Part shown: positions 1 through 7,305 of the stretch, in pieces
Layout of the letters: each line of letters opens with the position of its first letter
How positions within the stretch are numbered: the first letter of the stretch is position 1
Assembly: GCA_002482805.1 (NCBI GenBank)
Contig: DLGR01000034.1
Span: 1-21,212 of the forward strand
DNA length: 21,212 nt
Origin: Micavibrio sp. UBA7689
GTDB lineage: Bacteria; Pseudomonadota; Alphaproteobacteria; Micavibrionales; Micavibrionaceae
Direction of reading: 5' to 3'
Position numbers and translations under genes: made by a program
The notes under the pieces: generated by a model
Seen by the model: only the letters and a program-made list of their open reading frames with translations
What the model was told of the DNA's origin: nothing
Databases searched by the model: none

Positions 1-1359
1 GCGGTTGGTGTATTTTTTCGCGATGGAGATAACGAGACGCAGGTTTGCCTCGACCATTTCCTTTTTGGCACGCGCGGCTTCACGCTCGCCTTTTTGAACC
101 GTTCCCGCGATACGACGGAATTCGGAAATCGGTAACATGGCTTCTTCGGAAATCACGCCGATTTGCTCACGCACCTCTTTGACTTTTTCTTCAGATTTGT
201 CCGCGAATTTTTCCCAGTTCTTGCCGAGCTTGCGCACTTTGGCCAGCCATTTGGGATCCAGTTCGTGGCCGTAATAGTTTTCGAGGAATTCTTCGCGTTT
301 TACTTTCGCGTCCGTGGCAAGGCGCAGAAGTTTACCTTCCATGCTGACCAGTTCGCGGTTGACCTTGTGCAAAGCCTCGACCAACTGTTCGATACGCGCA
401 TTGTTCATGCGCACTTCGTTCATCAGGCCGACCATTTCTGCTTTCAGTTTGTCGTATTTTTTGTTCAGTTCGGGAGGTGGCGCTTTACCCTGCGTCAAGA
501 ATTCCAGACGCTCTTTTTGCGCCGTCTGCATTTTCTTGTAGGTCTTTTTGATTTTGGCAAAGCTTTCGAAGACTTGCGGTTTCAGCTCTTCTTCCATAGC
601 GGCGAGTGACGGGTTGTCCGCATCGTCGCCTTCGGTCGCGCCCTCTTCGCCTTCAACGGGCTCTGCCGGTTCATCCGACGGGGCCGCACCGGGTGCGGGA
701 ACGCCGGCAACGGCGCCTTCGGGCGTGCCATAAGTTGCATCAAGGTCGATAACTTCACGCAAAAGAATGTCACCCTTTTGAAGCGCTTCATACCATGCAA
801 GCAAAGATTCAATTGCCAGCGGGCTTTCGCAGATGCCGCCGATCATAAGTTCGCGGCCTGCCTCGATACGTTTTGCAATCGCGATCTCGCCTTCACGGGA
901 GAGCAGTTCGACGGAACCCATTTCGCGCAGATACATACGTACGGGGTCGTCTGTACGGCCCGTATCGTCGGCGGAAATGTTACCGCCGGATTCGTATTCG
1001 CTTTTTTCTTCTTTTTCTTCTTCGGCGTCTTCTTCACCGCCATCGGACATTTGGATGCCGACGTCTGAAAGCGTGGACATCGCATCTTCGATTTGTTCGG
1101 ATGTGAAATCTTCGGCAGGAAGAGCTGCGTTCAATTCATCATAGGTGATGTATCCGCGCTCCTTGCCTTTGGTGACAAGTTTTTTGACGATCTGCGCCAG
1201 CGTACCTTTGGTGGCGGTCGCGGTCGTGCCTTCCGTGGCTTCATCCCCTTCGGAATCTTTTTCCTTCTCGGCGCCTTTGGCGGCCTTAGCGGGTTTGCCG
1301 ACTTTTTTCGGAGCCGCTTTGGGTTTTGGTGGGGGAGTTGTTTTCTTTGTCATCGCCAT
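1..1359 (-). CDS. rpoD: RNA polymerase primary sigma factor RpoD (sigma-70), 3' part outside window
   Basis: This is the housekeeping sigma factor that directs RNA polymerase to -35/-10 promoters. Only the first 453 codons are in the window, because the gene runs off the left edge. Visible in order: a Lys/Pro/Ala-rich N-terminal tail (about 1-50), region 1.1 (about 53-110, TLAQIVKKLV then YITYDELNAALP), an acidic linker, region 1.2 (about 136-165, DDPVRMYLREMG), and a long non-conserved region holding an Ala/Pro/Glu/Gly-rich insert at about 208-248. The last residues are the start of region 2 (MVEANLRLVISIAKKYTNR). Regions 2.2-4 are not visible. I chose the ATG at 1359; a second ATG two codons in (1353) is equally possible, since neither has a clear Shine-Dalgarno. 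It lies 105 bases downstream of dnaG on the same strand, the classic dnaG-rpoD arrangement. The identity is certain; only the exact start is open. Confidence 0.97.
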   Translation of the reverse strand, partial: MAMTKKTTPPPKPKAAPKKVGKPAKAAKGAEKEKDSEGDEATEGTTATATKGTLAQIVKKLVTKGKERGYITYDELNAALPAEDFTSEQIEDAMSTLSDVGIQMSDGGEEDAEEEKEEKSEYESGGNISADDTGRTDDPVRMYLREMGSVELLSREGEIAIAKRIEAGRELMIGGICESPLAIESLLAWYEALQKGDILLREVIDLDATYGTPEGAVAGVPAPGAAPSDEPAEPVEGEEGATEGDDADNPSLAAMEEELKPQVFESFAKIKKTYKKMQTAQKERLEFLTQGKAPPPELNKKYDKLKAEMVGLMNEVRMNNARIEQLVEALHKVNRELVSMEGKLLRLATDAKVKREEFLENYYGHELDPKWLAKVRKLGKNWEKFADKSEEKVKEVREQIGVISEEAMLPISEFRRIAGTVQKGEREAARAKKEMVEANLRLVISIAKKYTNR

Positions 1360-1398
1360 TTTATGTTGTTCGCATCCGTATCTCTAACCGATTCGCCC

Positions 1399-1426
1399 AT
1401 TTAATCGGAATTCGCATTAAATTCAA
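1399..1426 (-). promoter_or_regulatory. Possible rpoD promoter in the dnaG-rpoD gap
   Basis: On the minus strand TTGAAT (1426-1421) and TTAAAT (1404-1399) are separated by 16 bases, a fair sigma-70 match about 40 bases upstream of the rpoD start. An inverted repeat CCGATT/AATCGG (1388-1393 and 1403-1408) overlaps the -10 and could be an operator or an RNA processing hairpin. This is inference from a weak consensus; rpoD may simply be co-transcribed with dnaG. Confidence 0.3.
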
Positions 1427-1464
1427 AGCCCCATTGGGTAAAAAAGGTCGCTTAAAATCGTCTT

Positions 1465-3333
1465 TTAACCGTCTGAAATGTTACGGATTTCCCGCAGGGC
1501 ATTCAGCCGGTTTTCATTTTCTTCGGAAAGGTCCTCTTTCATGGCCTGTATGGCCTGACGGAGTTCGCCCTTTGCTCCGTGCGCCTGCATCGCTTTCCAT
1601 GCTTCCTGCCATGAGGCCAATGCGGCCCCGGGGTCAGAATTCGCCCGAGCGAACGATGCGTGCGTGTACAAGGAATCTGATAAAAGGCGGCCCAATTCCT
1701 CCCCGTATCCCTGCTCAGTCAAATGGGCCTTAAGCCCCTGAACGTCAAGGCCGGAGCCACGGTTCAGTGTTGATAGAGCAGCCTGACGCAGGCGGTCAAG
1801 CCTATTTTCCGAAAAGTTAAGCTGTCCGGCCTCTTCCTCGATATCCCCGTAGATTTCGGGATTGTTGATCAGGCAGGCCAAAAGGGCCTGTGCATACAGA
1901 TCCCCCTTACCGAAGGTCGGGCGGCGCAAAGGCGCTACAGGCTGCAAAACCGGCTGTTTCCCGTACTTTCCGCCGCTCCATGGCTGCTTGGTTTGTGGCT
2001 GCCAGGGCTGTTTCTGGGTCGGCTGGGGGGCGAAGGCTTTCCGGATTTTCTCGCGGAAGGCCTCTTTGTAATAATGCTGGACCGTGCGGTCGGTGATGCG
2101 CGAACAGATCTCTTCCAGCGTTTTGGAGAGGCCCGCGCGGCTTTCGGGTGTATCGAACGCCTTGCCGTCGGTATGGTCGTACCACAGGAAATCGACGAGG
2201 TTCATGGCGCTTTGTAAAACCGTGCCGAAGGCTTCCTTGCCTTTGGTCTTGATAAGCGTGTCGGGGTCTTCGCCCTCGGGCAGAAAGGCGATCTTGGCGG
2301 AATGGTCGGCCTTGAGCAGCGGCAGGATGCGCTCACAAGCGCGTGACGCCGCTCTGCGACCAGCATTATCTCCGTCAAAGCAAAGCACTGGGATCTTTTC
2401 TTCAGATGGAATGATCTTCCACAGAACGAGAATTTGCTCTTCGGTGAGCGCGGTGCCCAGCGGCGCAACCGCCCCGCGATAGCCTGCACGGAAACACGCT
2501 ATGACATCGAGATAGCCTTCCACCACCACAACGGGCTGGCCGTCCGCCGCCGCCATCCGCGCATGTGGCTCTCCGTAGAGCATCTTGCCTTTGTGGAAGA
2601 GCGGCGTGTCGGAAGAATTCACATACTTCGGCGGCTTGAAATCGCCGCGGTCGGGCGCGCGTAAATGGTCGGGAAGAATGCGTCCGCCGAATGCGACAAT
2701 ACGCCCTCTTCTGTCGGGCACGGGAAACATCACGCGCTCACGGAAGAAGGCATAAGGCTCTTTGGATTTTTCGGATGTTTTTAACAAAGAACATTCGATC
2801 ATCTGCGCGTCGGTGTAACCTAGCGTGGCGAGATGTTTGCGCAAAGATTGCATGTCATTGGGAAGATAGCCGACGCGAAACGCGCTCAATACATCTTCGG
2901 GCACGCCGCGTTCGCGGATGTAATCATACGCGATTTTATTGGCCGGAAGGCGCAATTGCGCCTCCATCCATTTCGCCGCGTCGTCCATCAACGTGTAGAG
3001 CGATTTTTCCTTTTTCGCTTTTTCGATGTCTTCGGGCGAACTTTGCGGAACCTGAAGACCCGCCATCGCCGCGAGCGTCTCGACGCTTTCGGGGAAAGAC
3101 AAATTGTCATGGCGCATCACGAAATCAATGACCGATCCGTGCGCGCCGCATCCGAAGCAGTGATAAAATTGTTTGTCGTCGTTCACGTAGAAGGAAGGGG
3201 ATTTTTCATTGTGGAACGGGCAGCATGCCTTGAATTCCCTGCCCGCGCGGGTCAGCCGCACGCGCTTGCCGATGATATCGGACAAAGTGATACGCGAGCG
3301 CAATTCATCAAGAAATCGCGGAGGGATGGTCAT
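1465..3333 (-). CDS. dnaG: DNA primase DnaG
   Basis: The primase makes RNA primers for the replication fork and binds the DnaB helicase through its C-terminal domain. The 622-residue protein has the family layout. A CHC2 zinc-binding domain comes first, with ligands C38, H41, C59 and C62 (CPFHNEKSPSF and HCFGCGAHG). The catalytic core has a Toprim fold with VVVEGYLDV (E272) and the metal-binding pair CFDGDNAGRR (D320, D322). A Gln/Pro-rich linker near 445-470 leads to the helicase-binding C-terminal domain. The ATG at 3333 is chosen because the residues after it, IPPRFLDELRSRI, are the usual DnaG N-terminus; there is no strong Shine-Dalgarno. rpoD follows 105 bases downstream, as in many proteobacteria. 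No defect is seen. Confidence 0.97.
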   Translation of the reverse strand: MTIPPRFLDELRSRITLSDIIGKRVRLTRAGREFKACCPFHNEKSPSFYVNDDKQFYHCFGCGAHGSVIDFVMRHDNLSFPESVETLAAMAGLQVPQSSPEDIEKAKKEKSLYTLMDDAAKWMEAQLRLPANKIAYDYIRERGVPEDVLSAFRVGYLPNDMQSLRKHLATLGYTDAQMIECSLLKTSEKSKEPYAFFRERVMFPVPDRRGRIVAFGGRILPDHLRAPDRGDFKPPKYVNSSDTPLFHKGKMLYGEPHARMAAADGQPVVVVEGYLDVIACFRAGYRGAVAPLGTALTEEQILVLWKIIPSEEKIPVLCFDGDNAGRRAASRACERILPLLKADHSAKIAFLPEGEDPDTLIKTKGKEAFGTVLQSAMNLVDFLWYDHTDGKAFDTPESRAGLSKTLEEICSRITDRTVQHYYKEAFREKIRKAFAPQPTQKQPWQPQTKQPWSGGKYGKQPVLQPVAPLRRPTFGKGDLYAQALLACLINNPEIYGDIEEEAGQLNFSENRLDRLRQAALSTLNRGSGLDVQGLKAHLTEQGYGEELGRLLSDSLYTHASFARANSDPGAALASWQEAWKAMQAHGAKGELRQAIQAMKEDLSEENENRLNALREIRNISDG

Positions 3334-3405
3334 AACTTATGTTTAAAGAGGAGTCGCCAAAAACGCCAAGCTTTTTATATTAACATAACTATAAGCATGG
3401 AGATT

Positions 3406-4137
3406 TTACCGCACGCTTGCGACATATTCTAGGGCACGCTGCGTCTCCCGCGTCCTATCGACCGGAACGCAATATCCTCTTTCTTCATAAAGAGGAGGCT
3501 TTGCACCGAACGGCAGAATTTTTGCGGCTTCGGATGCCGCGTAATAACAGGCCGTCAGATTGTTGGTCCAATTGTCGCGCGCTGTGCCTTTCGGATAGAC
3601 AGGCAACACCGACATAACCGGATTGGTTTCGGTCCACACAGATCTCAGTGTCGCCGCAACACGCATATCCGTAGACGCAAGCGCCACCAGCTGTACCGCA
3701 GGATCGTGATGACGACCTTGTCTTTTCAGTTCGACAAAGTTCGCGCCAAAATTTTTGGATCGATCATTGTCATGGGTAATGATGTCTTTATCGGCTACAC
3801 CCAGATGTCGCAGAACATGACGGCCATATTCATGTTCGCGCAGGTTATCACTGGCGGGTAAAGGCAAGCCGACTGCCTCGATCCCTTTTCGCAAAAACGG
3901 ACGGAACAAAGGCTCTTCTTTTTTCAAAAGCTGGCCGCCAACTATTTCAAATTTTTTGAAACCTGCTTCCTTCGCCGCCAACGCAAGAAATGCCGTGGCT
4001 GTGGTCGCGCCCAGAATGATGGCTTTATCGACGGGCAATTTGGGCATGTCCCACATCATTTCATCCGTGATGCGTTGTGCCAGTCGGGGCCGTAGCCCCT
4101 GCCAAAGAGTATAGCCGTTGTATATGTTCGTTATCAT
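3406..4137 (-). CDS. YdcF/DUF218-like protein, function unknown
   Basis: A 243-residue soluble protein with no signal peptide or membrane segment. The middle resembles the DUF218 (YdcF/SanA/ElyC) fold: a hydrophobic strand KAIILGATTATA, a Gly-rich turn KFEIVGGQLL, then EHEYGRHVLRHLGVADKDIITHDNDRSKNFGAN in two parts, matching the family pattern of Glu, a helix, LGV, strand, then S-x-N-(T/F)-x-x-N. The remaining 80 or so residues (SVWTETNPVMSVLP onwards) I do not recognise. The reaction is unknown for most of this family; some members act in cell-envelope carbon metabolism. It lies between yqeY and dnaG on the same strand, gaps 63 and 72 bases, and may be an extra gene inserted into a usually conserved pair. 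The assignment rests on pattern, not on a search. The start at 4137 has only a weak GGGTGTG upstream. Confidence 0.6.
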   Translation of the reverse strand: MITNIYNGYTLWQGLRPRLAQRITDEMMWDMPKLPVDKAIILGATTATAFLALAAKEAGFKKFEIVGGQLLKKEEPLFRPFLRKGIEAVGLPLPASDNLREHEYGRHVLRHLGVADKDIITHDNDRSKNFGANFVELKRQGRHHDPAVQLVALASTDMRVAATLRSVWTETNPVMSVLPVYPKGTARDNWTNNLTACYYAASEAAKILPFGAKPPLYEERGYCVPVDRTRETQRALEYVASVR

Positions 4138-4200
4138 GTCACACCCGATTACGGGCGCGAACCTAGCGAAACATTGTATTTATGTAAAGAAAAGACGTGC

Positions 4201-4662
4201 TTAGGCGCTAAGCTTTTGTTTTATAACGCCGCCGGCCTTGCCCATGTCGAGCTGGCCTGCGTAATTTGCTTTCAATTCGCCCATTACTTTGCCCATGTCC
4301 TTAATCCCGCTCGCGCCCGTTTTGGTAATGATATCGCCGATAATTTTGGCGACTTCGTCGTCGGACAACTGTTTGGGCAGGAAGCTCTCGATAACCTTGA
4401 TCTCCCCGTCTTCCTTGTCGGCCAGCTCGGGGCGGCCATTCTCGCGGAAGATTTTTGAGGATTCGGCGCGTTGCTTGATCATGCTCTGGAGGAGCGAAAG
4501 CAGGGTCGATTCGTCGATGCCCGAATTGGGGCCGTCAGTGCGGGAATTGATGTCCTTATCCTTCATAGCGGCAATGATTAGACGCACAGTAGCAAGACGC
4601 TCCATGTCCTTGTTTTTCAATGCATCCTTCATGGCGGCGTTAATATTTTCGCGCGTGCTCAT
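4201..4662 (-). CDS. GatB/YqeY domain protein
   Basis: This 153-residue protein is the stand-alone YqeY type, related to the C-terminal tail domain of the GatB subunit of tRNA amidotransferase. That tail binds tRNA, but the role of the free protein is not settled. Visible family features are the N-terminal helical stretch with AMKDALKNKDMERLATVRLI, the central KQRAESSKIFRENGR, the conserved IESFLPKQLSDDEV, and the C-terminal DMGKVMGELKANYAGQ. The length is normal. A good ribosome site (GGAAGGA) sits about 6 bases before the ATG at 4662. It faces away from carA, with 77 bases between the starts. Divergent yqeY-carA is common in Alphaproteobacteria. Confidence 0.9.
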   Translation of the reverse strand: MSTRENINAAMKDALKNKDMERLATVRLIIAAMKDKDINSRTDGPNSGIDESTLLSLLQSMIKQRAESSKIFRENGRPELADKEDGEIKVIESFLPKQLSDDEVAKIIGDIITKTGASGIKDMGKVMGELKANYAGQLDMGKAGGVIKQKLSA

Positions 4663-4704
4663 GTTTTTCCTTCCATCATGGGGCGGTTTTGGTTATTAAA
4701 TCAT

Positions 4705-4732
4705 CTTCCAGTGGCCCATACAAAACTGGAAG
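4705..4732 (+). promoter_or_regulatory. Hairpin in the carA leader covering the ribosome site
   Basis: CTTCCAGT (4705-4712) and ACTGGAAG (4725-4732) are an exact 8-base inverted repeat with a 12-base loop. The right arm contains TGGAAG, the only Shine-Dalgarno-like sequence before the carA ATG at 4740, so the folded RNA would hide it. A -10-like TATTAA at 4694-4699 would start the transcript at about 4706, placing the hairpin at the very 5' end. The repeat is seen directly; its role in controlling carA translation or mRNA stability is inference. Confidence 0.45.
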
Positions 4733-4739
4733 CGTCTTA

Positions 4740-5912
4740 ATGACCGATATATCTACTCCCAAGCCCCCCAAAAACGCAAGTGCCGTCATAGTTTTAGCCG
4801 ATGGTTCGGTCTTCTATGGACAGGGAATCGGGGCCGAAACTAAGGCCGTCGGGGAAATCTGCTTCAACACATCTATGACTGGTTATCAGGAAATCCTGAC
4901 TGACCCCTCTTACGCCGGCCAGATCATCAATTTCACCTTCCCCCATATCGGAAATGTCGGCACGAATGATCAGGACATTGAAACCATCAATCCCGCCGCG
5001 CGCGGCTGTATCCTGCGGGAACACATCACCGATGAAGAAAGCTGGCGCGCCACCAAACATTTTAACGATTGGCTGAAGACGTATAATCTTCCCGGCATTT
5101 GCGGCATCGACACGCGTGCGCTCACCCGCCGCATCCGCGACATCGGCGCGCCGAACGGCATTGTCTGCCATCAAGCCGACGGTAAATTCGATTTGGATGC
5201 CTTGAAAAAAGAAGCCGCCGCGTGGCCCGGCCTCGAAGGCATGGATCTTGCCAAAGATGTTTCCTGCACGCAGACCTATAAGTGGGATGAAACAACGTGG
5301 GATTTGAAAACAGGCTACGGCAAACTGGAGAACGCAAATCTTCATGTCGTCGCGATGGATTTCGGCGCGAAGAGAAACATACTGCGCTGCCTCGCCGCTT
5401 CGGGTTGCAAAGTCACCGTCGTACCGGGCAATGCCACCGCCGAAGACATTATGAACCACAAACCCGACGGTGTGTTTTTGTCGAACGGTCCTGGTGATCC
5501 CGCCGCGACAGGTGAATATGCCGTGCCGACGATCAAAGCTTTGCTCGCCAAAAACATGCCGATCTTCGGAATTTGTTTGGGGCATCAAATGCTCGCGCTC
5601 GCGATCGGCGGCAAGACAAAGAAAATGCATCAGGGTCATCGCGGCGCGAACCAACCCGTGAAAGATTTGACGACGGGCAAAGTGGAAATCACATCGCAGA
5701 ACCATGGTTTCTGCGTCATGCCCGAAACATTGCCTGCAAACGCCGAAGTCACGCATGTGTCTTTGTTTGACGGCACCAACGAAGGCTTACGTTTAAAAGA
5801 CAAGCCCGCTTTCTCCGTTCAATATCACCCCGAAGCATCGCCGGGCCCGCAGGACTCGCATTATCTCTTCGGACGTTTTGTCGACATGATTAAAGAAAGC
5901 AAAGCCGCATGA
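4740..5912 (+). CDS. carA: Carbamoyl-phosphate synthase small subunit CarA
   Basis: The glutaminase subunit of carbamoyl-phosphate synthase: it releases ammonia from glutamine and channels it to CarB for arginine and pyrimidine synthesis. From the ATG at 4740 the protein has 390 residues, close to E. coli CarA (382). The N-terminal domain has the family block DGSVFYGQGIGA, with CFNTSMTGYQEILTDPSY after it. The C-terminal class I glutamine amidotransferase domain has nucleophile C279 (FGICLGHQ) and partners H363 and E365 (QYHPEASPGP). An upstream in-frame ATG at 4689 would add 17 residues with no family likeness, so I reject it. The stop overlaps the next start as ATGA. This is the first gene of a four-gene operon that ends with carB. 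Confidence 0.96.
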   Translation: MTDISTPKPPKNASAVIVLADGSVFYGQGIGAETKAVGEICFNTSMTGYQEILTDPSYAGQIINFTFPHIGNVGTNDQDIETINPAARGCILREHITDEESWRATKHFNDWLKTYNLPGICGIDTRALTRRIRDIGAPNGIVCHQADGKFDLDALKKEAAAWPGLEGMDLAKDVSCTQTYKWDETTWDLKTGYGKLENANLHVVAMDFGAKRNILRCLAASGCKVTVVPGNATAEDIMNHKPDGVFLSNGPGDPAATGEYAVPTIKALLAKNMPIFGICLGHQMLALAIGGKTKKMHQGHRGANQPVKDLTTGKVEITSQNHGFCVMPETLPANAEVTHVSLFDGTNEGLRLKDKPAFSVQYHPEASPGPQDSHYLFGRFVDMIKESKAA

Positions 5913-6670
5913 GCCTTCACGACACCATGGTAAAACACGGCCATACAATGTTCCGCTTCCGGAGCTATCTGCCGCTGCTCATCATTCCGCCACTTCTGAT
6001 AGCCATGAAGGAAAGCCTGTGGGTTGAGCAAATGATCGGCGACGGCATCGAAGATGCATGGGTATTTCTGTGTTTTCTTCTCTCCCTGTTTGGTCTTTAT
6101 GTACGCGCCATTACGGTCGGTCACGTGCCGGGCGGAACATCGGGCCGCAACACGCAATCACAACGCGCGCATCACCTCAACACAACCGGGATGTATTCCA
6201 TCGTCCGCAATCCTCTATATCTCGGCAACTTCATCATCATTCTGGGTGTGTTGCTCTCGATAAAAGTTTGGTGGCTCGTGCTTTTGGGCTCTCTTGTTTT
6301 CTTTATTTATATGGAGCGCATCATTCTGGCCGAAGAAAAATTCCTTGCCGATAACTACGGCCAGCCTTACATGGATTGGCGTGCAAAAACTCCCGCCATC
6401 TGGCCGAACTTTGCGTTGTGGCAAAAACCCGAACTGCCTTTTTCTGCCAAGACCGTCATGAAACGCGAATATCCTGGCTTCATCGCCATCGGTGCGGCAT
6501 TCTTCATCACAGAATTCATCACCGATGTATTTTTTGAAAAAGAAAAACTAAGCGAATGGATAATTGACGATATAGCGTGGCCAATCATGCTCTTTGTTAT
6601 TCTGTCCATCGGCCTGACACTTCGTTACCTCAAGAAGAAAACCAACTTCCTGAAAGTCGAGGGGCGCTAG
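5909..6670 (+). CDS. Isoprenylcysteine carboxyl methyltransferase (ICMT/PEMT)-like membrane protein
   Basis: A 253-residue integral membrane protein with about five or six hydrophobic segments. It carries the signature of the ICMT/PEMT methyltransferase group: LNTTGMYSIVRNPLYLGN (around residues 90-107), which follows the cofactor-side GHVPGGTSGR, and later EEKFLADNYGQPYMDW. In this family the RHP/RNP-Y motif and the Glu-Glu motif bind S-adenosylmethionine. Bacterial members methylate varied and mostly unknown lipid or thiol substrates, so the substrate here is unknown. The start codon overlaps the carA stop (ATGA), which implies translational coupling, and the carbonic anhydrase ATG lies two bases after the stop. 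Why a membrane methyltransferase sits in a carbamoyl-phosphate operon is unexplained. Confidence 0.8.
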   Translation: MSLHDTMVKHGHTMFRFRSYLPLLIIPPLLIAMKESLWVEQMIGDGIEDAWVFLCFLLSLFGLYVRAITVGHVPGGTSGRNTQSQRAHHLNTTGMYSIVRNPLYLGNFIIILGVLLSIKVWWLVLLGSLVFFIYMERIILAEEKFLADNYGQPYMDWRAKTPAIWPNFALWQKPELPFSAKTVMKREYPGFIAIGAAFFITEFITDVFFEKEKLSEWIIDDIAWPIMLFVILSIGLTLRYLKKKTNFLKVEGR

Positions 6671-6672
6671 GA

Positions 6673-7305
6673 ATGGCAAACCTACTCCTCAAAGGCTTCA
6701 AACTGTTCCGCAAGGACAATTACGAGGGCAACACCCTCATGAAGAAGCTCGTGAAGGAAGGCCAGTCGCCGGATTACTTTATTATTTCCTGCATAGATTC
6801 AAGATCCAACCCCGGCACCATCTTCCGCCCCGAACCGGGGACTTTTTTTGCACACAAGGCCATGGGCGCCATCGTCCGCCCTTATAAAAAAGGAACGGCA
6901 CTTTCCGCCGCGCTGCAATTCGCACTCGTGCATAACAAGGTAAAAGAAATCATCGTGCTCGGCCATACGGGCTGCGGCGCGATCAAAGCGATGGTCGAAA
7001 AGATTGATGACGAGGAAATTTCTTCTTTTATCAATGTTGCGCAAACGGGTCTGGAAAAAGCAAAGGCAACCTGTGGCTCTGCCTGCACTCATGAAGAACT
7101 CCTGCGACACTCAGAAGAAGAAATCGTGCTGCTCTCGGCAGAAAACTTAAAATCCTACCCCAGCGTTGCAAATGCACTGGCGGAAGGCCGCGTTGTCATC
7201 AAACCATGGCTTTTTGACATGGAAAGCGGCGCGCTTTTGCAATACAACAACGACTTCAAACAATTTGTACCACTCACAGGAAATAAGAAGAGCGACAATG
7301 CCTAA
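6673..7305 (+). CDS. Beta-class carbonic anhydrase
   Basis: It interconverts carbon dioxide and bicarbonate with a zinc ion. The 210-residue protein has both beta-class motifs: C40-x-D42-S-R44 (SCIDSRSNPG) and H98-x-x-C101 (GHTGCGAIKA), which supply the three zinc ligands and the Asp-Arg gate. The ATG at 6673 is chosen because it lies two bases after the previous stop and begins the conserved-length protein; an in-frame ATG at 6577 would extend 32 residues back into the methyltransferase gene. The last 8 bases overlap the start of carB. Since CarB consumes bicarbonate, the enzyme probably supplies substrate for carbamoyl phosphate. The chemistry is well supported; the metabolic link is inferred from operon structure. 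Confidence 0.93.
   Translation: MANLLLKGFKLFRKDNYEGNTLMKKLVKEGQSPDYFIISCIDSRSNPGTIFRPEPGTFFAHKAMGAIVRPYKKGTALSAALQFALVHNKVKEIIVLGHTGCGAIKAMVEKIDDEEISSFINVAQTGLEKAKATCGSACTHEELLRHSEEEIVLLSAENLKSYPSVANALAEGRVVIKPWLFDMESGALLQYNNDFKQFVPLTGNKKSDNA

Noticed and set aside
163..1404. Several plus-strand open frames, Phe- or Ser-rich
   Set aside because: They mirror the Glu/Lys-rich RpoD coding sequence on the other strand.
4794..5756. Long open frame (320 codons) on the minus strand
   Set aside because: It is fully antisense to carA, which has clear family motifs; the translated product is Phe/Arg-rich without recognisable domains.
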